A stretch of 64,000 nt of DNA from Tetrapyrgos nigripes (taxonomy: Eukaryota; Basidiomycota; Agaricomycetes; Agaricales; Campanellaceae), in NCBI GenBank assembly GCA_013368315.1, contig JAACJM010000179.1:1-64000 (forward strand), written 5' to 3'. Both the position numbers and the translations under genes were made by a program. How positions within the stretch are numbered: position 1 is the first letter of the stretch; each line of letters opens with the position of its first letter. The notes beneath the pieces are model-generated. The model saw only the letters and a list, made by a program, of their open reading frames with translations. It was not told the origin of the DNA and searched no databases. Of this stretch, positions 1 through 9,737 are shown in pieces.

Positions 1-418
1 GCCACATCAGTCGAGGCATTGAGCAACTTGTAAGCATCTTTTCAAATCGAGCGAAGCGATACTAGACGATCATTCAACAATGCGTACTCAAGAAGTATGC
101 GAAACTGATCGTTCGCATTACTTTTACCCGACAGAGGCATAAAGGGATTTATTAGGTGCTGATCATAAAAGTACTTTAGTGGAGAGCGGATATCTACCAT
201 CGTAAGTACGCGATTGGAGAGTCCATAAATACGTGCAACGTAAAAAGGACATCGATGCATAAAAAACTGGATCAAGACAGAAGAAAGAAATGAGGCAGAG
301 ACAGAGAGAAAGAAATGGATGAGACACAGAGGATATAAAAAACACACAGTTAGACAATAAGACACTTTTGAGTGAGAGTGATGGAACCGGAAAAAAAAAA
401 AAAGAGGAGGACAAGAAA
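1..418. repeat. Left copy of a duplicated 3' flank of a small secreted protein gene
   Basis: Bases 1-418 match about 2842-3258 closely, with only small indels such as a 3-bp difference near position 20. The right copy lies directly downstream of the second small secreted protein gene, so the left copy is probably the downstream flank of another family member lying just outside the window. The block is purine-rich on the plus strand and gives long open frames on the minus strand, which I take as composition artefacts. Homology stops where the left copy continues with sequence related to the family promoter. Confidence 0.75.
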
Positions 419-699
419 AATCCCTTGAACTTTGACCGCCATCTAGTGTACAGTGTGGATCGCTTGTTACTACACAACTCCTTCAGACTGATCCAATATT
501 TTACCAATGCTTCAAATGTTCGCACAATATCAGATGACTGGGTGTTTCCAGGACTACACACGAAATGTCAAGCGCATATAGTACGAGACTGTCTCCACTC
601 GTTATGAACAATTACTAAGCGTCACAGGCTGATGGAAGAAGTATGTATGTTTATCATCCGCAGCAAAATTCTACACAGCAGTCTGGTCATTCTAAAAGC

Positions 700-916
700 C
701 CTACTGATTCCAGCTGATCAGTTCAACAAGGAGAACTCCTAGAAGACTAAGAAGATTTTTGCCAATGAATGTGCAAGCAACAGAACCTGCCACAGAAAAC
801 GGTCTCAGTCTCCCGTCTAGTAGCATGAGGAAGTACCATTGACTTGGTGGTATAAAAGGTGGCAAAGTCGAGCCTGACTGACATCCATCGACTCCGCAAA
901 CCAATACACTACCAGC
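700..916 (+). promoter_or_regulatory. Promoter of secreted-protein gene 1, TATA box at 851-857
   Basis: A TATAAAA box at 851-857 lies 60 bp upstream of the ATG at 917. The surrounding sequence, including GGTGGTATAAAAG and the following CTGACATCCATCGA, is conserved in the second copy at about 2010-2187. The two genes therefore share a duplicated core promoter and leader as well as coding sequence. Confidence 0.6.
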
Positions 917-1469
917 ATGTTCTTCAGCGCCACTGTTCTCAGCATCGCCGTTGTTGCTGCCACAGTCGCAACGGCTGCGTCAGCCAAGCCAACCCCATCT
1001 TTCAAACGCCAGGACGAGGGAAATTTGACTTCCTGCGTGATGTCCTTGACTGCCGATAAGGACGTTGGCAACATCGACTTTCAACGCGAGCTCAATTTCG
1101 GTCAGTCTCTACGATGTATCCTTCTTTCTGCAGCTCACTAGACATTGTGATAGTCATCGCTTCTTCGCTCAACATAGCGACAAACACTCCCATTTTCGTA
1201 CGTGCTCCTAGTAGTGATCTAAAACATCAGGATTGACATAACCCAAACCTCTTTTTCAATACCTGTAGAACTTGGGTGTGGTCATCACAGACGTCGAAGG
1301 CTCTACTTTCACCGTTCAGGACGATCTTTCTGTCGACAACTTCACCGCTGCTGAGACTGCAGCTATTCTCACTGGCTTTGTCAGTGAAAGTCATCCAGGG
1401 GAAGGAGGTGTCATAGAGTGGACTTTTGACTCTGTGAACTGCGAGGACGCCACCAGCACTAGCGAGTAA
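917..1469 (+). CDS. Small secreted protein, paralogue 1 (unknown function)
   Basis: Exons are inferred at 917-1100, 1154-1197 and 1269-1469, giving about 142 residues. The N-terminus is a hydrophobic signal peptide (MFFSATVLSIAVVAATVATA) followed by a short pro-region ending in KR at the sequence FKRQDEG, a likely Kex2 cleavage site. The mature part would be about 110 residues with only two cysteines (LTSC and NCED), enough for one disulfide. The segment DVEGSTFTV and the HPGEGG motif are shared with the paralogue at 2188. Exon phases were chosen so that the middle exons of both paralogues align. I do not recognise the family. An extracellular role is likely from the signal, but the function is unknown. 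Confidence 0.7.
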
Positions 1470-2187
1470 TTCGAACCAGCTTGCAGAGACGGAGCCATGG
1501 ATATGTAATAACTAAGAACTTGTAAATCGAATTATGCAAAGAAATTCAAGATTGCGATCACAGTTTCGTTCAGTCACATCATTTTGGCAACATGAAGTGA
1601 GATGTATACAGTGCATATATTGATCAGCTTACATCGTCTTCGAAAGGATTTCTGTAGCCTGCTGCGGAGCCATACTGATACTGACACCACCGTGCTTCCA
1701 ACCTCATATTATCTGAGTCAAAAGCCTTTCAGCCTGAGAAGAACCACTTGAAATTTCTCCGTAACTTGAATCAACAGAGAAAAGGATCCGAAAAATTAGC
1801 TTCGGCTCCCGCTCAACAAAATGTTGACAAAACGCTGTCGTAAATGTATAACGGAGGGGCGATCATAGAACAGGCGTCTCTAAACTACCACACGAGAAAT
1901 GTCAGAGACATATGGTACGAGATCTGTTAAGAACAACCAATATCTCAAGTGTTCCTGGTCCGCAGCAAATCTGTATACTTGGAATTCCGGGGATTGTAAA
2001 TATCCTGCTGATGCCAGCTGATCAGGGCGACGAGGAAGAGTGCTCAAATATCACTAAATTGCAGGAAACGGCTTCAGTTTTCCGTCTAGTGGCACCAAAA
2101 TATCATCGATTTGGTGGTATAAAAGCTGGAAAAGCTCGAAGACTGACATCCATCGACCCCGCCTATCGATATTACACTCGAAGCAGC
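1470..2187. other. Intergenic region between the secreted-protein paralogues, with the duplicated promoter
   Basis: About 1470-1850 holds nothing recognisable. From about 1870 the sequence resembles 545-916 upstream of paralogue 1. It includes the stretch around CCAGCTGATCAG and a TATAAAA box at 2118-2124, 64 bp before the ATG at 2188. Confidence 0.6.
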
Positions 2188-2735
2188 ATGTTCTTCAAAA
2201 CCAACTTCGCCACGATTCTCAGCATCGCCGTTGCTGCTGCCACACTCGCCACCTCAGGTTCGGCCAAACCACTCACCATCAAACGCCAGGACGAGGGCGA
2301 TTTGACTTCCTGCGTGATATCGTTGACTCCTGATCAGGACGTTGGGATCATTAACCTTCAGCGCGAGCTTAACTTTGGTCGGTCCCTACGATGCATCCTT
2401 ATTTCCTGTCGAGCTCATTTTGACATTGCAGCCATTGGACATGCTCTCAGCGAAGCGGCTGGTAATAGTCTCATTTTCGTACGTCTCATTCATCATCGCC
2501 AGCCTGATAGATCTAACGCCATCGTCTTTCTAATTTCGTAGGGCTCGGGGTCGTCGTCACCGATATCGAAGGCTCTACTTTCACTGCTGAAGGTGATTTT
2601 TCCGTCGAAAACTTCACCGCAGCTGAAACTGCCGCTACCCTCACTGGCCTTGTCGGTGAAACTCATCCAGGAGAAGGAGGCACCATACAGTGGACCTTTG
2701 ACTCTGTATCTTGCGAGGACGCCACCAGCGAGTAA
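2188..2735 (+). CDS. Small secreted protein, paralogue 2 (unknown function)
   Basis: Exons 2188-2377, 2432-2461 and 2542-2735 give about 137 residues and keep frame across phase-1 introns of 54 and 80 bp. The product has a signal peptide (MFFKTNFATILSIAVAAATL) and a Kex2-like KR in TIKRQDEGD. Its mature domain is collinear with paralogue 1 (LTSC, DIEGSTFT, HPGEGG, SCED). The first intron starts GTCGGT, a weak donor that corresponds to GTCAGT in paralogue 1. The gene is close enough to paralogue 1 for recent duplication, yet the middle exon has drifted, which fits a fast-evolving secreted protein. Function is unknown. Confidence 0.7.
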
Positions 2736-3591
2736 TTTGAAGAGGTTTTGAGAGATATTCCGAATTTCCACTGTGCCATGGATATGTAAATGACTAGTCA
2801 CCTCGTTGTGTAAAGAAAACCAAAATTGCCAATCTTGTTCAGCCACATCAGTCGAGGCATCATTGAGCAACGTGTAAGCATCTTTTCAAATCGAGCGAAG
2901 CGATACTAGACGATCATTCAACAATGCGTACTCAAGAAGTATGCGAAACTGATCGTTCGCATTACTTTCACCCGACAGAGGCATAAAGAGATTTATTAGG
3001 TGCTGATCATAAAAGTACTTTAGTGGAGAGCGGATATCTACCATCGTAAGTACGCGAATGGAGAGTCCATAAATACGTGCAACGTAAAAAGGACATTGAT
3101 GCATAAAAAACTGGATCAAGACAGAAGAAAGAAACGAGGCAGAGACAGAGAGAAAGAAATGGATGAGACACAGAGGATATAAAAAACACACAGTTAGACA
3201 ATAAGACACTTTTGAGTGAGAGTGATAGAGCCAGAAAAAAAAGAGGAGGACAAGAAAAAAGAAGCTTATGTAGGCGAAGATGAAAAGGAGGAAAGGAAAG
3301 AGTGGATAATACACAGCTTCAGGTCGCCTAGTCGCAAAGCCCAAGATCAGTCGCATATGTAGGTAGGTATTGGAACAGTTCAAGATATCAAAAGTCGTTT
3401 TTGGACGCCAAGACATATTCAACATGAGAAGAACAAAATTATGCCTGGGAGAGTCAAAAAGTCAGAAACCGGTCAACATAAATACAAATTGGAGCAACTC
3501 ACACAATGGAAGATGAACCTACAAGCCTCGAGTCATAGGTGAGAAATGACATCCTATCAACGTCATGACCCACCCCTCGGCCACAAATCTA
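2736..3591. repeat. Right copy of the duplicated flank plus unassigned sequence
   Basis: About 2842-3258 repeats 1-418. The remainder up to the stop of the minus-strand gene at 3592 shows no coding feature I can support. Confidence 0.65.
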
Positions 3592-6500
3592 CTACAGTTC
3601 CTCTCCTCTCCTCTTAGTCGACAAAGCCGCACTTCTGTCAGCAGGGTGCACCGTACTCGCCGTTGAGTTGACACTTGTTCCCAACAAATCCAACCCTGCA
3701 TCCCTTCCTACGGAGCCATCAAGAGACATCCTGACCTGTCTTCCAACAGTCAATGGTTGACGTTTCACCACACCCTCAGTATCACTCCTTATAACCTTGG
3801 GTCGAGGCCCAGAAGATTCCTCACCGCTCGCACTAGCACCAGAAGCAGCTCTTCCCCTTCTCCTATCGACCATCTGCTGTTGCTGCTGCAACCCCGTCAA
3901 AGCATTCACAGAAACAGTCGATGATCTCGAAAAGGTTACTGTCGTTCTCGGAGCAGACTTGTCAGAGTCGGTACGGGAAAGTGGAAAGGCTAGTTTATCC
4001 CCAGCTCGATCTCGATCCCTGTCTCGTCCATCCAGAGGCGAATCCATTACTCTACCAGTATTGGAAACGTGATGAGTCGTGAGCTGGGTTGTAGGTAAAT
4101 TAGGGGTTGAGAGGGCAGGAAAGGAAGGGCCACGGACAGTAGCAGAATGCGGAGTGGTTCTACGACGGGAAAGAGACGCAGAGGAGGGGTTGGATTTATT
4201 TGCAGGTTCAGAAGGTTGTCTTCTTGATTTTGCTTGGGCTTGCGAAGGAGTTTTCGTTTCAGAGGGTAGAGTAGGAAGGGGTTTGGGGATAGATATAGGT
4301 GGAAGGGTTCTCGACCTCTCGATGTTCGTGTTTGTATTACCGCCTCTAGTCTGGCGAGAAGCGGGTGTTGGTGAAGGGTCATAGCCCTGGATCGTCTCCT
4401 GTGAGTCAAACGTGCTGAGGATGCCTGGCGCAGTCCCATTTAGCCCGTTTCTAGAGAGCGCTCTACCTGCCGAAAGAGACGCAGACTTGGATGCGGATGA
4501 AGAAGATGCTGAAGAACCTCCAGTAGTAGGAGCAAGCCCATTTACCCCAGACTGACCCTGGGTTTGTGCCTGCCTGGACAAAGCTCTGGCCGGCGGTGGA
4601 GTCTCGTATCTCTCCTCCCGTTCCCGCTCTCTATCCCTCAGATTAAACGCTGAAGGTGGCCTTGACCCTGCCCCACTACTACCCCGTGCACTACCAGCCC
4701 TTCCCAAACCATCAACATCAGGACTCAAACTTCCCCTTCCTCCATCCAACCCAGCTCTACTCCTAGCCCTAACCACCACCTCATCCAAACTGACCGACCT
4801 GCCATGCTCGAAACCACCATTCATATCCTTGACGGCTTTCCCAACACCAAGCAAGAAATCCGTGACAGCTCGTACAAGCTCGTCAGATACTCTGACACCC
4901 TCTCTATACTCCCCGCCTACTTTTCTCCAAACCTCTGCTAGTGCGTCTGGGAAGGGCCAGACCCAGACCCATTCCCAGCGTAATCAACTTCGACCTCTGC
5001 CTCAATCTGATTTTCCAAAGCCTTTTGGTTCGCTTCTCTCAGCCACATACTGAGTTTTTCACTCCCAGTAACGATAGTTTGTGCGTTCCTTAGGAGATCA
5101 GTGACGGAAGCACTGGTTGTTGAAGGCATACGAGAAACGTTGGATTCAAACATGCGCAGAGATTCGTGGAGCAGAGAGTAGTGGTCGGTTCGGGTGTGAC
5201 CAATGGAACTTCGATTGCGAGGTAGTGTGTTTTGATGAGACTGTAGAAAGAAAATGTTCGTTGAAAAAAGTCAGATAAAAGAATAATAATAATAGTAATA
5301 AAAACTCACACTCAAAGCAGAAGGTGCTCTCTCCCTATCAGAATCCTATTCCCATCAAAATCTCTCTCCCTCCTCTCCAGACCCCTCCCAAGCGGTAAAG
5401 GATATGAGCTATTATACGACCTCAACGTTGGAGGAGCCGTCAAAGGCTCGTCACTCCGTGTTGACCCATTAATTCTGATCACGCTTTCCTCCTGATCTCT
5501 GTCTCTGTCTCTATCTCTCGCCCTCTCACCACCTCTCCCTCCACCCCAATCTCTATCCCTATCCCTATCCCGGTCCCGGTCCCTATAATCAGTCATAGAC
5601 GTAACAGCCCTAGGCCCAACTATAGTCCCAGCCCTCGTCCGTTCTCGTTCTCGTTCTCGTTCTAACCGACTCCCACTCCTCTCCCTATCTGCATCATAAT
5701 CCAAATCACCACCACCATCTCCAAACGAATCATCATCCCACCCAGCTCTACTCCGACTTCGATTCTGATTCCTACTCGTACTTCTCTCTCGGTCTCGGTC
5801 TCGAAGAGGAGTATCATCGAATACATCTCTCGCACCTACACCACCACCACCACACCACCACCACCACTAATCAACGCTCTCATCCCACCTTTCCTCCCCA
5901 CCGTTTTGGATCCTGAGCTTAAACCGGGATGATTACTAGGTCCTGGACCATTACCCCCAGCCAACGTAGCAGTCAACGCCGAATCTGCACTCCCTGTCCC
6001 TCTCACCGCTTGTTTTCTTCCTCCAGAGCCTGTGCCTACATCTGGGCTAATCAAGTCATCACCATCTCTATCTCTATCACCACCAGTAGAAGACATATCT
6101 TCAGAGTACCATCTTGTTTGGTGTCCGTGTCTTCTTATTGATCCTGCCCCCGACCCAGATGTCGATGAACCTGCTCCTACTCCGAGACTTGACAAAGTAG
6201 ACGAACGACCTATGGTCACTCTATCTCTATCTCGATCACGAAGAGATAAAGATGCAGTAGAGTCCCGGCGTTCTCGTCCTCCTCGGTCCCGGTCACCCAA
6301 AACGTTCCCGAGAGAGTTATTAAGGTTTCTTTGTAATCTGGGTGAGAGGTTGAGGGAAGGTCTGGAGGTATGGCCTTGTGGACGATGGGGTGTCATTGGT
6401 TCGTTTGAGAACTGGTAAAATGGAATGAAAGGAAGTATGAAAGGAAGAGTGATTTTAAGGAAAATGAATGTGAAAGGTTGGAAGAAGCCCAAGTAAAAAT

Positions 6501-8090
6501 GTGTAGGTAGATTCCGGAAAAAAAAGTAATGGAACGATAGGTATATGCGGGGGTAGTGTAGGTGCAGGTAAGAGACAATTGTGGACGATGAAGAGATGAA
6601 TGAAACATGAACAAAGGACCAAAGGACGCATGTATGAATGAAAGAAAAAGAGAAGAAAGGGAAAAGGTCAGTCAGCCTTTAAACTAATCACAAAGAGAGA
6701 AAAGAACACTCACCCTACCACCATTCCCACTTCCACTCCGATGTACACCACTGACCCTACTTCGCCTATCATCCTCCCTCTCATCATCATCCTCTTCATA
6801 CCCCCTACTAACACTACTACTCACACTACTCCTCCTCGAAACACTGCCGCCACTTCCCTTTGCCGCTGACGACGAAGAACTCGAAGTCGAAGCCTCTCTA
6901 AACTCCCTCGGCAAAGGTTGCCTAGTCCTCGTGCCTGTAGCAGACCCTGATCTCGTAGACGCAACAGCCGCCAACGCAGCTTGAGCAATATCATCAGCTC
7001 GCATTTTTGACCTCGAAGGCGTTTCATAGTCATAGCTATAATCCCCGTCTGCGTCGGCGTCATCATAACCATTTCTGTTTCTACGATGCTCTGGACTATA
7101 CACCCTCCTCATACTCCCATTTCCATTCCGCAGTTCAGCAAGGTCAGACATGGCCATGGATACACGTTTTCTGGGTGAGTCGGATACGTTGGATTGGGAT
7201 GAGGAAGAAGACCCCGCAGCTCGTAATTGTAAAGCTTTCGCAGGTGACGCAGGTGCGGAGATGAGACGGGTTCGAGTGGTGCGTTGTGTACGAGGTGTAG
7301 TGGGTCGGTTAGAGTTGCTAAGAATGGAAGATATGGAAGTGGTAGGTAAATCGGGAGAACGGGAATGATGAGACCCATCGCCACGGACGGATTCGCGTTC
7401 TGTTTCGGACCCTGAACGGTCGGGAGTGTGGTTTTGGTTTTGGTGGATGGAAGACTGATTTTGGAGCCGGGAAGAGCGGGTGTTTGATGTCGAGGAAGAG
7501 GGTCTGTGGTTGGAGGAAGAGGGAGTAGGAGGTTTAGGTGAAGGACTGGAAAGCCTGGATATGGACGATAACTTGTCCAGAGCCATTCGGTTCCTTTCTG
7601 TAAGACTCTTGACACGTTCTAGCGTCTGCGAGTTTTCGCTCGAGGTAGGCGACCTCAACGATTGTCTCCGAAGTAACTTGGCAGTATGGTCCCCTCCATC
7701 TTCGTCATCGTCCAAGTCGTCGTCGTTAATGTCATGATAGTCGTCGTTATCTGGAGCAGAGGAGGAGGAGGAGCTGGAAAAAGCGGTATGGAATGTTTTT
7801 ACATTTGATTCATTGAGCATATTGTTGTTGCTGTTCCTGTTTCTCAGCGCGATACTCGCTGGGTCGCCTGTGCTGCCGCTGCCGGTGGAGTTTGTGGCAG
7901 GAGGGGAAGGCAGGCCCGAGTCCCTGTCTGATTCCGACTCGTCAAAGTCGGCGGGATAGGCGTCGTCGGGGGGTTCTGGGAGATCTGGGATGCCTGGAGG
8001 GGTAGAGGCGAGTTTGCGGAGGAGCGGGTCAGTGCCGATGTATACTGCAGAATTGGGTCGACTGTGTTTGGGTTTTGGGCGGGTCGTCAT
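3592..8090 (-). CDS. Large Ser/Arg/Asp-rich low-complexity protein with a conserved helical segment; apparent frameshifts
   Basis: The start is at 8090 (MTTRPKPKHS) and the first exon runs to 6714, ending at a GTGAGT donor. The next exon opens at 6411 after a 302-bp intron and runs to about 5320. A last part begins at about 5220 after an acceptor CTACAG and ends at 3592. Exon 1 is rich in Ser, Asp and Arg. The middle exon holds long Asp-Arg dipeptide runs near 5500-5700. The best conserved-looking segment lies near 4830-5210: LLHESLRMFESNVSRM, a helical stretch with LLRNAQTIVTGSEKLSMWL, then ALAEVWRKVGGEYREG and VTDFLLGVGKAVKDMN. Three reading-frame shifts, each repaired by one extra base, are needed near 5841-5868, 5325-5375 and 4940-4980. 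The gene is therefore either damaged or mis-sequenced in repeats. I do not recognise the family; the layout suggests a scaffold or cytoskeletal protein, but that is inference. Confidence 0.6.
5480..5660. repeat. Hexanucleotide-type microsatellite coding for Arg-Asp runs
   Basis: Tandem variants of CTCTATC / CCTATC / TCTCGT repeat through this stretch and encode alternating Arg-Asp and Arg-Glu on the minus strand. It lies in the second exon of the Ser/Arg/Asp-rich gene and probably changes length easily. Confidence 0.7.
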
Positions 8091-8301
8091 TGAAAAAAGG
8101 CGAGAACGATGTCACGACCATGTGAAAAGAACGAAACTGAAAGGAAAGAGACGACCGCCGTCGACCTCGGCGACGACAGCGACGATGAGAAAGAGGGCAG
8201 ACAACGGCGAGCACGACGACAAACACAACCCGTATGGTTTTCGACGTCGCGGTGGGAACTAACAGGCACGTGTTACCCTGTAACTATATATGTATGTATG
8301 A

Positions 8302-9737
8302 CTACCAAAGCTTTTCCTGTCCAGCTACTAGTCCTCCGAAATAGCACGTCAGTGCCTTCAGTTTAGTCCCACTCCATTCCTCTTCCACCTCGACATATCC
8401 CTCTTCCTCGCCCACCAGTTTCCCAACCTCATCCAAATCCATATTCCTCGGCAGGTAATACGCAACATTTGGCGTCATTTCCCTCGACATTTTGAATAGC
8501 TCTGCTCCATGAATGGGCTGGATCGATGAGAGCGAATACAGCGCATGTTGCTCCTCAGACGCCACCACTCCGTCCAGATAATCAGGCCCTCCCCACGGCG
8601 GACTCAAAAACACCACATCAATCTTCCTCTTATCCTTCCATCTTTTAGCAGACCCCTTTGCAAACTGCACATAATCACCAAGCACAAACTCAATCCTCTC
8701 CTCGACTCCATAAATCATCGCATTATGTCTCGCTAACGCTAATCTCGTCGCATTAGTGTCCATCGCTATTACTCGGTTACATCGGAGAGCAAATTGGATG
8801 GCGTTGCCCCCGACTCCGCAAAAGGCGTCTAGGATGGTGTCGCATCTGTTGTGAGCATTGATGGGTGTCAGCGTTTGGAAGACTGTTTCGGATACGCACC
8901 GACATCGTTCGGCTATTCTTGCGGCGATGGCTTCTGGTGTGACAGAGTACCAGCCCTCATCATCTAGAAGACATCCAGGAGGCGAAGAATAGAGAGAAAA
9001 TAGTTTATAGCGTTGATAAAAGTCTGCAACGGTCAAATAAATGTCAGTTTAGAAAAAATGAGCCTTGAAGTGACTCACACTTCCTCAACCCCTCATTCTC
9101 CCCAACGAGAGGCTTTTCCTTCCCTTTTCCCTTTCCTTTCTCTTCCTACCTCCCACCTCATCCTCACCGTCCAAACTATCCAAATGCCTCACAACCCCAC
9201 TCATATCATACTTCTCTATCCATCCTCCTACTCCCCAACCTGCATCACCTCATCGTGTTCAGGATATACATCCGAGCGTTTCTTCTTCTGAACCACCTTC
9301 CTCGATATAACGACACCATTGGTGTTGATTTGGGTTGAAGTACTGGCACCAGCAGTACTCGCTTCCACGTCACCATCAACACCAACACTCGTACTTGTAC
9401 TACCCTGACCCGACCCAGACGGTAACAGAGCTGCTTCCGCTTGTATCTCTTCCTTTTCCTCTTCCTCCTGTTCATCTCTCTCCACTTCCACGTCAACGTC
9501 TACCCTCCGCCTCTTCACGATCCTCTCTTCATCCATTCCCTCAACTCTCACCACCTCCACCCCATCCGCTTTCTCCTTCTCCTTCTCCCCTTGCACCTCC
9601 TCAACTCTTACCAACCCATCCGCCTTCTCCTCCACTTGCCCCTGTCCCTTCAAAACAGCCAAAACACCTCCCAAACCCCCAAATGTCGATTTAGATTTGG
9701 ATCTAGAGTTATTGGGGTTGGAGCGTTTTTTACCCAT
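8302..9737 (-). CDS. TGS1: Trimethylguanosine synthase (cap hypermethylase), exon 1 apparently frameshifted
   Basis: The product would be an S-adenosylmethionine-dependent methyltransferase that converts the m7G cap of snRNA and snoRNA to m2,2,7G in the nucleus. The start is at 9737 (MGKKRSNPNN). The N-terminal part is acidic and basic low complexity and leads to KKRSDVYPEHDE. The catalytic domain follows, with YQRYKLFSLYSSPPGC, DDEGWYSVTPE, the SAM-binding DAFCGVGGNAIQFA and the catalytic LSPPWGGPDY, all hallmarks of TGS1. Introns are at 9024-9078 and 8846-8899; removing the second restores CRCDTILDAFCG. In exon 1 the frame shifts twice, near 9225-9235 (GTTGGGGAG) and 9140-9150 (GGTAGGAAG). 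Each shift is repaired by one extra G and then reads ...WIEKYDMSG... and ...ENEGLRKYFYQRY. The catalytic core itself is uninterrupted. Confidence 0.85.

Noticed and set aside
2886..3425. Long minus-strand frame with many Phe/Leu/Ser residues, repeated at 42-365
   Set aside because: It is the antisense of a purine-rich repeat and lacks codon structure. The two copies carry frame-shifting differences, and no membrane family matches.
5841..5868. A very short intron in the GGT repeat to explain the frame change
   Set aside because: The available GT and AG are about 20 bp apart, far below the 50-bp introns seen elsewhere, so a one-base indel in the repeat is more likely.
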